Source: Gp1-AA133 sp964641665
GTDB taxonomy: Bacteria > Acidobacteriota > Terriglobia > Terriglobales > Acidobacteriaceae
Reading direction: 5' to 3'
Assembly (NCBI GenBank): GCA_964641665.1
Contig: CAZXKO010000066.1
Location: forward strand, 1 to 64,000
DNA length: 64,000 nucleotides
In this document: positions 56,521 to 64,000 of the stretch, in pieces
Layout: the number at the start of each line of letters is the position of its first letter
Numbering within the stretch: the stretch's first letter is position 1
Position numbers and translations under genes: made by a program
Notes under the pieces: generated by a model
What the model was told of the DNA's origin: nothing
Seen by the model: only the letters and a program-made list of their open reading frames with translations
The model's database searches: none

Positions 56521-57342
56521 CTAGTCAGGAATGCCGGGGGGTCTCGCGTTCATCAGGTCGGTGAAACGTTTGTCCTTGCGCAGGCCGGCGAACTCTTCAT
56601 CTTTGAAGACGTTGTCGATGCTCTTGTAGCCCTCTTCCATGGCTTTGCGCAGGTACTCGAGCGAACGGTCGGCTTCGCCCATCTTAGCGTAGAGTTTCGC
56701 GACCACGTAGTCGTAGTGGGCGCGGTCCTCGGGCTTCGACATTTGCGCGGCGACCCCCGCCTTCGAGGTTCTCTCAAAGACGTCGGGATCGATCGCAAGG
56801 GCGCGGGAGTAAGCGAGCACCGACTTGTCGAATTCTTTCTTGGAGAACAAGGCGGCGCCGAGATTGCTGTAGTACGACGCCGTGTCTTCGTGCAACTGGA
56901 TGGCCTTGTTGTAGCGATCGATGGCCCGGCTGTACTTCTTCCCGATGTAGAAGATCACGCCGAGGTTGTTGTAGGCGTCGGCGTACTGGTGGTCGACCTT
57001 GATGGCGCGCTCGAAGCTCTTCTTGGCTTCTGGATAGCGCTGAATCAGGAGTTCGGCGATGCCCATCTTGTTGTAGATCGCGGCGGAGTTGGGATGCTTG
57101 CTGAGCGCGGCGTGATAGTAGTCGAGGGCGTCGAGATAGTTTTTCTCGGCGCGCAATTCATCGCCGCGGCGCTCGAGTTGTTCGGCGGTTGCGCCGGGCG
57201 ATGGCGGCTCGATCGCGCGCACCGTCGAAGGCGGGAGCTGAACCTGATCGGCAGCAGGAGGTTGCGCCGAGGACGCACTCACGGTGAAGGCGATGACGGA
57301 AACAAAGAACAGAGCGACAACAGTCGATTGGCGGAGAGGCAT
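56521..57342 (-). CDS. Secreted TPR-repeat protein
   Basis: 273 residues from ATG 57342, with signal peptide STVVALFFVSVIAFTVSASS. At least four tetratricopeptide repeats follow: LRAEKNYLDALDYYHAALSK, AAIYNKMGIAELLIQRYPEA, ADAYNNLGVIFYIGKKYSRA and ASYYSNLGAALFSKKEFDKS. TPR arrays bind partner proteins; export suggests a role in the envelope. It lies just downstream of the penicillin-binding protein locus, but its own start region is separate (85 bp). Confidence 0.88.
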   Translation of the reverse strand: MPLRQSTVVALFFVSVIAFTVSASSAQPPAADQVQLPPSTVRAIEPPSPGATAEQLERRGDELRAEKNYLDALDYYHAALSKHPNSAAIYNKMGIAELLIQRYPEAKKSFERAIKVDHQYADAYNNLGVIFYIGKKYSRAIDRYNKAIQLHEDTASYYSNLGAALFSKKEFDKSVLAYSRALAIDPDVFERTSKAGVAAQMSKPEDRAHYDYVVAKLYAKMGEADRSLEYLRKAMEEGYKSIDNVFKDEEFAGLRKDKRFTDLMNARPPGIPD

Positions 57343-57427
57343 GGACACACCCCCTGAACAAAACCCGGCCACCTGAGAGGATCCCACATTTGCGCCGCCC
57401 AGGCCGCGGGCGCTAAATCAATCGTCC

Positions 57428-59998
57428 CTAGTGAGGATCGGTTCCCCCACTATCCGGTGGTTTGGACGGCGGGGACGACGATTTGTCTTCCTTAAAGATA
57501 CCCACAATCTTGCCCAATAAACCTTTTTTCTTTTTGTCGGCGTCCGCGGCGGCCTGGCCAGTGGCTTGGGCCTGCGCGCCGGGAGGCGGAGGGGGCAGGG
57601 GTTTGTCGCCGAGGCCGAGCAGGTGAGTGAAGAATCCGCCTACGCCGGAGCTCTGATCGCAGGTCTCGCGGGGCTCGGTTCCGGCCACGAACGCCACCGT
57701 GTAAGTCTCAGGACAGGAAGGAGTTGCCAGGCGGTTGGTGGTCTTGTCGAGTTGCACATCAACAACCCCGGCGGGCTGGCTGAAGCCATGCATATCGGAG
57801 TACTGAGACAGCACCGCGGCCTTCTTCATGAACTCGGTCCAGATGGGGGCGGCGGTCTGGGCGCCACTGAGGTGAAGATCGCTGTAGTCGTCGTAGCCAA
57901 CCCAAACAATGCACAGGAGGTTGCTGGTGTAGCCGGCGAACCAGCCGTCGTGGGAACTGCCGGTCTTGCCGGCGGCCGGGGCCTGGAAGCCGCGGCCGCG
58001 CACGGCAGAGAAGCCGAGGCCGAAGTTCACCACGCCCTGCATCATGTCGGTCATGACATAGGCGATGCGCGGGTCGAGGATCTGGCGGCGGTCGCTGTTG
58101 AAGTCGACCAGGACGTCACCCTTAGCGTTGCGGACGGAACGCACCAGGATCGGGGAAAGGCGTGTGCCTTCGTTGGCGAAGGCGGTGTAGGCGCCAGCCA
58201 TTTCGAGAGGGGTGGCGTCATAGGCGCCCAGCGCCATCGCAGGCGTGGCTTTGACGGAGTTGATGCCGGCGGTTTTCGCGAGGTCGGCGACTTTATCGTA
58301 GCCCACTTCCTCGGCAAGCTTCACGGTGGCGTTGTTGAGCGACATGGCGAGCGCGTAACGCAGCGTGACCGGCCCGTGGTATTCCTCTTTATAATTTCTG
58401 GGCTCGTAGATTTGGTCGCCGTAGGCGAAGGTGGACGCGGTGTCGTCGACCATCGACGCTGGAGTCATCACGGTGGTGGCGCCGTCGAGAGCGGTGTTCA
58501 TGGCGGCGGCGTACACGAAGGGCTTAAAGATGGATCCGGTGGGACGCTTCGCGATGGCGTGGTTCAGCTGGCTGAAGCCATAGTTGCGTCCGCCGACCAG
58601 GGCGAGCACCGCTCCGGTGTGGGGATCGAGCGCAACCAGGGCCACCTGGGCCTGCGGCCCGGGCGTCACCTGGGTTTCGTACTTGCCTTTCCCGACTTTC
58701 ACCTTGTGGGTGCGCATCCGGGTGACCTGGTCGTCGACTAGCTTGATGCCGGTTTCGACCGACTGCGCCGCTGCGCGCTGCAAGTCGGGATCGAGCGTGG
58801 TGTAGATGCGGGAAGACTGGTCGTTCAACTCGCGCTCGTTAAACTTGTTAACGAGGGTGTCGCGGACCAGGTCGACGAAGTAGGGCGCGTCACTGGCTTC
58901 CACGTTGGGCGGGGCGAGTTTGAGCGGGGTGGCTTTGGCTTTCTCGGCATCGGCCCGGGTGATGGCGTGGGTTTCGACCATCGCGTCGAGGACGACGTTA
59001 CGGCGGTCTTTCGCGCGATCCGGATGGCGGTAGGGAGAGAGATAACTTGGGGCCTGGATGAGGCCGGCGAGCAGGGCGGCCTCGGGGAGGGTGATGTCTT
59101 TCAGGTCCTTGTTGAAATACGACTTACTGGCTTCGGCAAAGCCGCTGATGGTGAACGAGCCGCGCTGTCCCAGATCGACGCGATTGGCGTAGAACTCGAA
59201 GATCTGTTGCTTGCTGAATTTCTGTTCGAGCTCGAGCGCGATCATGATCTCGGAGAGTTTGCGCTTGATGGTCTTCTCCGGGGTCAGGAAGAAAGCGCGG
59301 GACAGCTGCATGGTAATGGTCGAGCCGCCCTGCTCATGGCGCTGGCGAGTCACGTCAATCAGGAAGGCTTCGCCGAGCCGGATGAAGTTGACGCCGCTGT
59401 GCTGGAAGAAGCGCCGGTCTTCGATGGAGAGCACGGCGTCAACCATGATCTTGGGAATGTCGTCGTACTTCACGAGCTGGCGCTTGGAGCGCTGCTCGGC
59501 ATCGAACAGGGCGGTGATGAGCTGCGGCTCCATTTCGTAGGCGGAGAGTTCGTTGCCGCGGCTGGTGATGGTGTCGATCTTGCCCTCGCTGATCACGATG
59601 CGAGCCGGGTCGGGGCTGTGGTAGGACTCGGGGCCGGGGGAGATTTCGATCCCGTTGCGGAACAGCCGGTAAGTTCCGAGCTGGGACTGGCCGTCTTTAT
59701 CGGCGTAGCCAGCGTGCCGCAGTTCGGCAGCGATGGCGCGCACATCGGCGGTCTGGCCGGGCCGCAGAGTCTTGGGGATGGCGTAGATCTGGGCGGCGTT
59801 GCTGAAGACCGGGTTGCTGAAGCGCTTCTCGATAACGCGGTCGTACTTGACGTAGAAATACGAAAACACGCCGACGACTCCCACCGCTACGATGAGAAAC
59901 GCAAACAGGGAGGCGCGAATCACGGGATCGCGCGACAGGAAGGTCTTCCCGCTCTTGGGGTTGCCGTTCGTCTTCGGGATCTTGAGTCTGATAGCCAC
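57428..59998 (-). CDS. Class A penicillin-binding protein (PBP1-type)
   Basis: 856 residues. One N-terminal membrane helix (SLFAFLIVAVGVVGVFSYFY) precedes a small PBP1B-like linker domain. The glycosyltransferase (GT51) domain has the catalytic Glu motif SIEDRRFFQHSGVN and GGSTITMQLSRAFFL. The transpeptidase domain has the active-site Ser in RPTGSIFKPFVYAAAMN, the SLNNATVKLAE motif and the KTGSSHDGWFAGYT motif. All three penicillin-binding motifs are present, so it should both polymerise and crosslink peptidoglycan. The C-terminus is a Pro/Gln and Lys/Ser-rich tail. It resembles PBP1B more than PBP1A in having the short linker domain. Confidence 0.95.
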   Translation of the reverse strand: MAIRLKIPKTNGNPKSGKTFLSRDPVIRASLFAFLIVAVGVVGVFSYFYVKYDRVIEKRFSNPVFSNAAQIYAIPKTLRPGQTADVRAIAAELRHAGYADKDGQSQLGTYRLFRNGIEISPGPESYHSPDPARIVISEGKIDTITSRGNELSAYEMEPQLITALFDAEQRSKRQLVKYDDIPKIMVDAVLSIEDRRFFQHSGVNFIRLGEAFLIDVTRQRHEQGGSTITMQLSRAFFLTPEKTIKRKLSEIMIALELEQKFSKQQIFEFYANRVDLGQRGSFTISGFAEASKSYFNKDLKDITLPEAALLAGLIQAPSYLSPYRHPDRAKDRRNVVLDAMVETHAITRADAEKAKATPLKLAPPNVEASDAPYFVDLVRDTLVNKFNERELNDQSSRIYTTLDPDLQRAAAQSVETGIKLVDDQVTRMRTHKVKVGKGKYETQVTPGPQAQVALVALDPHTGAVLALVGGRNYGFSQLNHAIAKRPTGSIFKPFVYAAAMNTALDGATTVMTPASMVDDTASTFAYGDQIYEPRNYKEEYHGPVTLRYALAMSLNNATVKLAEEVGYDKVADLAKTAGINSVKATPAMALGAYDATPLEMAGAYTAFANEGTRLSPILVRSVRNAKGDVLVDFNSDRRQILDPRIAYVMTDMMQGVVNFGLGFSAVRGRGFQAPAAGKTGSSHDGWFAGYTSNLLCIVWVGYDDYSDLHLSGAQTAAPIWTEFMKKAAVLSQYSDMHGFSQPAGVVDVQLDKTTNRLATPSCPETYTVAFVAGTEPRETCDQSSGVGGFFTHLLGLGDKPLPPPPPGAQAQATGQAAADADKKKKGLLGKIVGIFKEDKSSSPPSKPPDSGGTDPH

Positions 59999-60183
59999 GT
60001 TTTGGGGGCGGAGTTACCGCTGTTGCAATGGGACGTTCACTTCATTCCCATGGTTGTATGCCGGGGCGCGCATGGTTTGTCTTCCCGGCCAGAGCGCGGC
60101 AGCTGTCTCGACAGACGCCAGTTTCGGGAAGGATGCCACCATTCTACCGCGACGCCAGCGGTTTTGCGCCGCGCCAAAAGAAC

Positions 60184-60214
60184 AACCCCCTGACCGACTA
60201 TAGGCCAGAGGGTT
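60184..60214 (-). terminator. Terminator after the beta-propeller lipoprotein
   Basis: AACCCTCTGGCC and GGTCAGGGGGTT form a 12-pair stem with two G-T pairs and a seven-base loop on the minus strand, followed by gttctttt. It lies about 30 bp after the stop at 60247. Confidence 0.7.
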
Positions 60215-60246
60215 GAAATGACATTGCGCGCCGGCCTGTCGGTTTC

Positions 60247-61461
60247 TTAGTTGGTAACGGCGTATCTCTCGTCGTGGCCCACCTGCAAGGCTGGGAGCGG
60301 ACTGGTGGGTACGCCGGTGGTACCGTCGACCGCGAACACCGTGAAGGCAGCACCGGTGACGCCGATCATGGTAGTCCCTGCCTGGTCAAATACCGCGGTC
60401 ACAACCTTGGGCAGAGTGGAGAACGGCGAATTCGCCATGGTGGTCAGTGTTCCGGTAGTGGCGTCGAAGGTGAAGCCTTCGAGCGGTAGAGGCTGCAGGT
60501 TGTTGTCTTCGGCAAAGGTGAAGAGGAACTTTCCGTTCGGAGATAACGCCAGGAATTCCGGGCCGGCCGTAGTGGGAAAAGCGGTGGGCACTCCCAGGCT
60601 GCCGGTACCCGGAGCGATGGGGATCACGTAGGCGTTGTTGTCGGTGGAGAATCCGTTGCCGGTTACTCCGAGCAGGTACGCCCCGGTTGGGTCTGCCTGG
60701 AGTTGTTTCATGGGTATGGCGAATGGGCTGCTAAACAGAGGCGTCAAGGACCCGGTGTTCTGGTCGATGCTGAAGCCGTAGATGAAGTTTCCGTAAGGGA
60801 AATAGAGATAGCTGCCAGTTCCATCCACGGTCATCACCGTGGGAGATGAACCGGTACTCACGGGAGAGCCGCTGGGGGTGAGCACGCCGGTGTTCTGGTC
60901 GATGGTGAACACGGCGATGGTCCCGGCACCCTTGTCCGATACGAACAGGAAGCGGCCCTGAGGATCGGCCACGGCGATATCGGCGTTCGGTGTGGAGGTG
61001 GCGAAGGGGCTGGAACCGATGACCGACAAGGCGCCGCTGGAACGCGTGATGCCGTAGGCCCAGACCGCTCCGGCAGCAACATTACCCGGAGGCGTGACCG
61101 GCACGTACAGGAACTTCTTGTTGACGATCCAGAAGTTTTCACCGAAGCCGGTCCCGTTGGGAAATGCGACGGGGGTGTATCCGGTCATGTTGGAGAAAGT
61201 GCTGCTGGAGACGCCGGCGGCGGCAATGACTGTGCCAGTCCCGAGGTAGTAGACGATATCGGCGACGCTGGTTCCGCCACTGCCGTTGGAGCCGGGGCCG
61301 CAGACCGAACCGCCGGTGTTAAAGGTGCCGCCACTGCCGCTGCCGCCGCCACCGCCGAAGGTGAGGCCTTTGCAGTTGGAGGACTGTCCGCAGCTGGCGA
61401 GAATCAGGCAAGCCGCCACGAGCAGCAGTGAAAAGGAAAAGATCGCGCTACGGTGTTTCAT
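60247..61461 (-). CDS. Lactonase-like beta-propeller lipoprotein
   Basis: 404 residues. The leader FSFSLLLVAACLILASCGQS ends in a lipobox (LASC), so Cys is lipidated. A Gly-rich linker leads to repeated propeller blades: AVWAYGITRSSGALSVIGSS, DPQGRFLFVSDKGAGTIAVF, GSYLYFPYGNFIYGFSIDQN and LSPNGKFLFTFAEDNNLQPL. This resembles the YVTN/6-phosphogluconolactonase-like propellers. No catalytic residues can be assigned. Such lipoproteins are common on acidobacterial surfaces; function unknown. Confidence 0.88.
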   Translation of the reverse strand: MKHRSAIFSFSLLLVAACLILASCGQSSNCKGLTFGGGGGSGSGGTFNTGGSVCGPGSNGSGGTSVADIVYYLGTGTVIAAAGVSSSTFSNMTGYTPVAFPNGTGFGENFWIVNKKFLYVPVTPPGNVAAGAVWAYGITRSSGALSVIGSSPFATSTPNADIAVADPQGRFLFVSDKGAGTIAVFTIDQNTGVLTPSGSPVSTGSSPTVMTVDGTGSYLYFPYGNFIYGFSIDQNTGSLTPLFSSPFAIPMKQLQADPTGAYLLGVTGNGFSTDNNAYVIPIAPGTGSLGVPTAFPTTAGPEFLALSPNGKFLFTFAEDNNLQPLPLEGFTFDATTGTLTTMANSPFSTLPKVVTAVFDQAGTTMIGVTGAAFTVFAVDGTTGVPTSPLPALQVGHDERYAVTN

Positions 61462-62015
61462 CCAGATCTCCTGCCGAAACCAGCTCCGCGAAGTGAGTCA
61501 GTCAGTCGAATCTCTCGCGTCCGTCCTTCGGTGAACACTCCGGCCCTGGGGTAGAACCGTGGGCAGACCACTTGGTGCGATGGTCTTTTCTCGCCTTTCG
61601 ATAGTAGGACGGGGGGCGGGGGGTAACAACGTTACGCATGTCGCAGACAATTAGTAACCAGGGGCTTACAGGGAGGGGAGGAGCGGCATTTGTGCGGAGG
61701 CGGGCGAGGACGGCCGCCCGACAGCCGCCGGGACGGCGGCGCTACGTGGGTTCGTGCAGATTATTGAGACTGCGGCTAAGGCCGGGTTGTTTTTGGCGAT
61801 GGTACGGCGCGCCTGATACGAACCCCTTGTGGGAGACGTCGGTTCTTTAGCGGGGGCGGCGACGGGGGGGCGCGGAAAAACACAAGGTCCCTCGACTTCG
61901 TTCGGCTGCGCCTCACTGCGCTCGGGATGACAGAGTTAGGAACTAAGCAGAGCTGATCGACTTCGCAGGTTTATTCGGGAACCTGCAGGACACCCGCTAC
62001 CGATCAGGCAGAACG
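61462..62015. other. Intergenic region with repeat copy F
   Basis: About 550 bp, G-rich, without a supported gene. It contains the inverted dispersed repeat at 61886-61933 and a short piece of REP-like sequence near 61805. Confidence 0.55.
61886..61933 (-). repeat. Dispersed ~50-bp intergenic repeat, copy F (inverted)
   Basis: Reads ggtccctcgacttcgttcgg ... cgctcgggatgacag, the reverse complement of copies A-E. Confidence 0.8.
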
Positions 62016-62372
62016 CTAGAAGACGCTTTTGTTCTTGCTCTCCGGGTGGAAGTGAAGGTCCATGGGGTAGCCGGGCAGATCGACGTGGACGGTGTAGTCG
62101 GTTTCGATGACAACGCTGCCGTTGCCGAGGTTGCCGCTGCGCTGGACCTTGATCTGGTCCTTGGAGACGGGGATCTCCAGGTCTTGCGCTTTGCGGAAGC
62201 AGGCGTCGCGAATCACGTCATCACCCTTGGTGCTGTAGGTGCCGAGACGGGCTTCGGTATCGAGCGTGTCCTGAAACTCGTAGTTGGCGAAGTAGGGCGG
62301 GATGAGTTCCGCGCCTACGTAAACCGAGGCCGCGAGCAATCCGAAGGTTAGAACCAGCTTAATGGTACCCAT
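62016..62372 (-). CDS. Small membrane-anchored protein (DUF4845-like)
   Basis: 118 residues. One N-terminal membrane helix (LVLTFGLLAASVYVGAELIP) is followed by PYFANYEFQDTLDTEARLGT and a soluble domain ending in a TDYTVHVDLPGYPMDLHFHP strand. This resembles DUF4845-type periplasmic proteins often found near lepB or ribonuclease genes; here the neighbour is proS. Function unknown. Confidence 0.78.
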   Translation of the reverse strand: MGTIKLVLTFGLLAASVYVGAELIPPYFANYEFQDTLDTEARLGTYSTKGDDVIRDACFRKAQDLEIPVSKDQIKVQRSGNLGNGSVVIETDYTVHVDLPGYPMDLHFHPESKNKSVF

Positions 62373-62413
62373 AGCACTTTCCGCCTGCGGCCGCGCGCCG
62401 AAGACGAAAAGCT

Positions 62414-64000
62414 TCAGTGAGCAGGCCTCAGCAATTTCTCGAAGTAATCGGTAATTGCGCTGATGCTAGCATCGTGCATTTCTCGAGTCGAGCGCTGAAC
62501 GACTTCGATAGTACCTTCGGTAACCTTCTTCCCGACGGTGACACGAAAGGGTATGCCCACCAGGTCAGCGTCTTTGAACTTGACCCCTGGCCGTTCGTCC
62601 CTGTCGTCCAGTAACACGTCGAATCCGGCGGAATCGAGGCGGCGGGCGATGTCTTCTCCAGCAGCGCGAATCTTGTCGTCGCCCACGTTGACTGGGACGA
62701 CAACGATCTCGAAGGGAGCCACCTGGGGCGGGAGCCAGAAGCCGTTGTCGTCGTGGTTCTGCTCGATGATGGCGGTCAGGATGCGCTCGATGCCGATGCC
62801 GTAGCAACCCATGATGGGTGTAACTTCTTTCCCGTTGCGATCAAGAACGCGTGCACCCATGGACTCGGAGTACTTGTAGCCGAGCTTGAAAATGTGGCCG
62901 ATCTCAACCGCCATGTCGATGCGCAGGGGCGCGCCGCAATTCGGACATCCCTCGCTCGCCGTGACGCTGCGCAGATCGGCGTAGGCCGTGGGCTGGAAGG
63001 TCTCACCCGGCGTGATGTTCTTGACGTGATAGTCCTCTTTGTTCGCGCCGGAGATGAGGTTCCTGCGGCCCTTGAGTGCGTCGTCGACGATGAGGATCGG
63101 CTTTTCGGTGTCGTCGAGACCCTTCGCCCAGTCGATGCCGAGAGGGCCGAGGAATCCCGCAGGCGAGCGGAAGAGCGCCTGGATCTCTTCTTCCTGCATA
63201 GGGCGCGTTTCTCGACCCGCAACCGCGGTGGATAACTTCGCTTCGTTCATCTGGTGATCGCCGCGCATGAGCAGGATGACCGCACGCGCTTTCGTTTTCT
63301 TTGATTTCGAGTCCGTTTCGTTGGCCATCAGCGCCAGCGTCTTGATCTTGTTCTTGGGCGACACTCCGAGAAAGCGGGCGACATCTTCGATCGTCTTCTG
63401 CCCGGGCGTGTGCACAAGCAGCGGCTTGCCGTCACCCTCCGGCTTGAGGTCCTCGACTGGTTCGAGTTTCGAGGTGGCTTTTTCCATGTTCGCCGCGTAG
63501 TTGCACTTCTCGCAGCTGACGATCTGGTCTTCGCCGGCGTGCGTGCGGACCATGAACTCATGGGACTGCGACCCGCCCATAGCACCGGAGTGGGCCTCGA
63601 CCACCATGTACCTCAATCCGCAGCGGTCGAAGATGCGGCAGTAGACGTCGTAGTGCTTCTTGTAGGAGACGTCGAGTCCGGCGGCATCGATGTCGAAGGA
63701 GTAGGAGTCCTTCATGATGAACTGGCGGACGCGCAACAGGCCGGACCTGGGGCGGGGCTCGTCGCGGAACTTGGTCTGGATCTGGTACCAGATTTGCGGC
63801 AGTTGCTTGTAGCTACGGAGCTCTTTACGCGCAATATCGGTCATAACTTCTTCGTGGGTCATGCCGAGGACGAATTCGGCGCCCTTGCGGTCTTTGAGGC
63901 GGAACATGTTGTCGCCCATGACGGCCCAGCGGCCGCTGGCTTCCCAGAGTTCGCGCGGGTGGATGGCGGGGAGAAAGAATTCCTGGCCGATGGTGTCCAT
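62414..64000 (-). CDS. proS: Prolyl-tRNA synthetase, start outside window
   Basis: At least 528 residues; the gene continues past the right edge. What is seen begins inside the catalytic core (GQEFFLPAIHPRELWEASGR) and has class II motif 2 (FRDEPRPRSGLLRVRQFIMK), an editing insertion domain of the bacterial ProRS type (about residues 190-360; TPGQKTIEDVARFLG), motif 3 (GCYGIGIERILTAIIEQNHD) and the anticodon-binding domain (DVLLDDRDERPGVKFKDADL). The apparent ATG at 64000 is internal, since normal ProRS has about 70 more residues upstream. Confidence 0.96.
   Translation of the reverse strand: MDTIGQEFFLPAIHPRELWEASGRWAVMGDNMFRLKDRKGAEFVLGMTHEEVMTDIARKELRSYKQLPQIWYQIQTKFRDEPRPRSGLLRVRQFIMKDSYSFDIDAAGLDVSYKKHYDVYCRIFDRCGLRYMVVEAHSGAMGGSQSHEFMVRTHAGEDQIVSCEKCNYAANMEKATSKLEPVEDLKPEGDGKPLLVHTPGQKTIEDVARFLGVSPKNKIKTLALMANETDSKSKKTKARAVILLMRGDHQMNEAKLSTAVAGRETRPMQEEEIQALFRSPAGFLGPLGIDWAKGLDDTEKPILIVDDALKGRRNLISGANKEDYHVKNITPGETFQPTAYADLRSVTASEGCPNCGAPLRIDMAVEIGHIFKLGYKYSESMGARVLDRNGKEVTPIMGCYGIGIERILTAIIEQNHDDNGFWLPPQVAPFEIVVVPVNVGDDKIRAAGEDIARRLDSAGFDVLLDDRDERPGVKFKDADLVGIPFRVTVGKKVTEGTIEVVQRSTREMHDASISAITDYFEKLLRPAH

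Noticed and set aside
57566..60193. Two long plus-strand frames opposite the penicillin-binding protein
   Set aside because: Gly/Val/Glu-rich antisense shadows of the PBP gene.

Overview
The window reads as chromosome from a GC-rich member of the Acidobacteriota, probably class Terriglobia (Koribacter/Terriglobus-like). The pointers are a VWFA-related protein of the acidobacterial type (9417-10535), a ~1,190-residue TonB-dependent-receptor-like outer-membrane protein with an N-terminal carboxypeptidase-regulatory-like domain (13021-16581), several small secreted or stress proteins of types I associate with this phylum, and dispersed palindromic intergenic repeats. No tRNA, rRNA or CRISPR array was found. 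Both window edges cut a gene: a multi-HAMP sensor kinase on the left and prolyl-tRNA synthetase on the right.

Layout. (a) 1-12.5 kb is a signalling and stress region: multi-HAMP kinase, two response regulators, a STAS protein, CsbD, small secreted proteins and the VWFA protein. It is unusually rich in broken genes: a BON-domain gene with two frameshifts, one DUF5818-type gene with a stop after its signal peptide, another with a frameshift, a degraded IS110 transposase, and a gene cut off next to it. Three copies of an 18-bp palindrome (ATACAG-N6-CTGTAT) lie 153-169 bp upstream of three leftward genes here. (b) 13-25 kb holds surface and carbohydrate genes (TonB receptor, a GH144-like glucanase, a GH43 arabinanase), a SIMPL protein, a cupredoxin beside a membrane gene with a nonsense codon, TatA, and a two-component/HDOD cluster whose upstream gene has collapsed by deletion. 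(c) 25-36 kb holds a MarR regulator, a DUF1624-like membrane acyltransferase, a B12-binding radical SAM enzyme, a TPM / pseudo-nucleotidyltransferase / LemA cluster, a YheT-like hydrolase, and the methionine-cycle pair ahcY and metK. (d) 36-64 kb is mostly core: RodZ-like protein, GAF-GGDEF diguanylate cyclase, PEP carboxylase, M23 peptidase, an FHA-GAF sigma54 activator, a large Lhr-type helicase, a KdsC-like phosphatase, a TPR protein, a class A penicillin-binding protein, a beta-propeller lipoprotein and ProRS.

Most interesting signal. At 40086-40772 (minus strand) an organomercurial-lyase (MerB)-like gene is interrupted by one in-frame TGA. The frame stays open and family-like for 74 more codons, and the TGA falls where MerB has its mercury-binding catalytic cysteine (Cys159). 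A strong hairpin starts right after it. The best reading is a selenocysteine-containing MerB homologue, although a plain nonsense mutation cannot be excluded from this window alone.

Throughout the left half, several indels may be assembly errors rather than real decay, and this is flagged where it matters.
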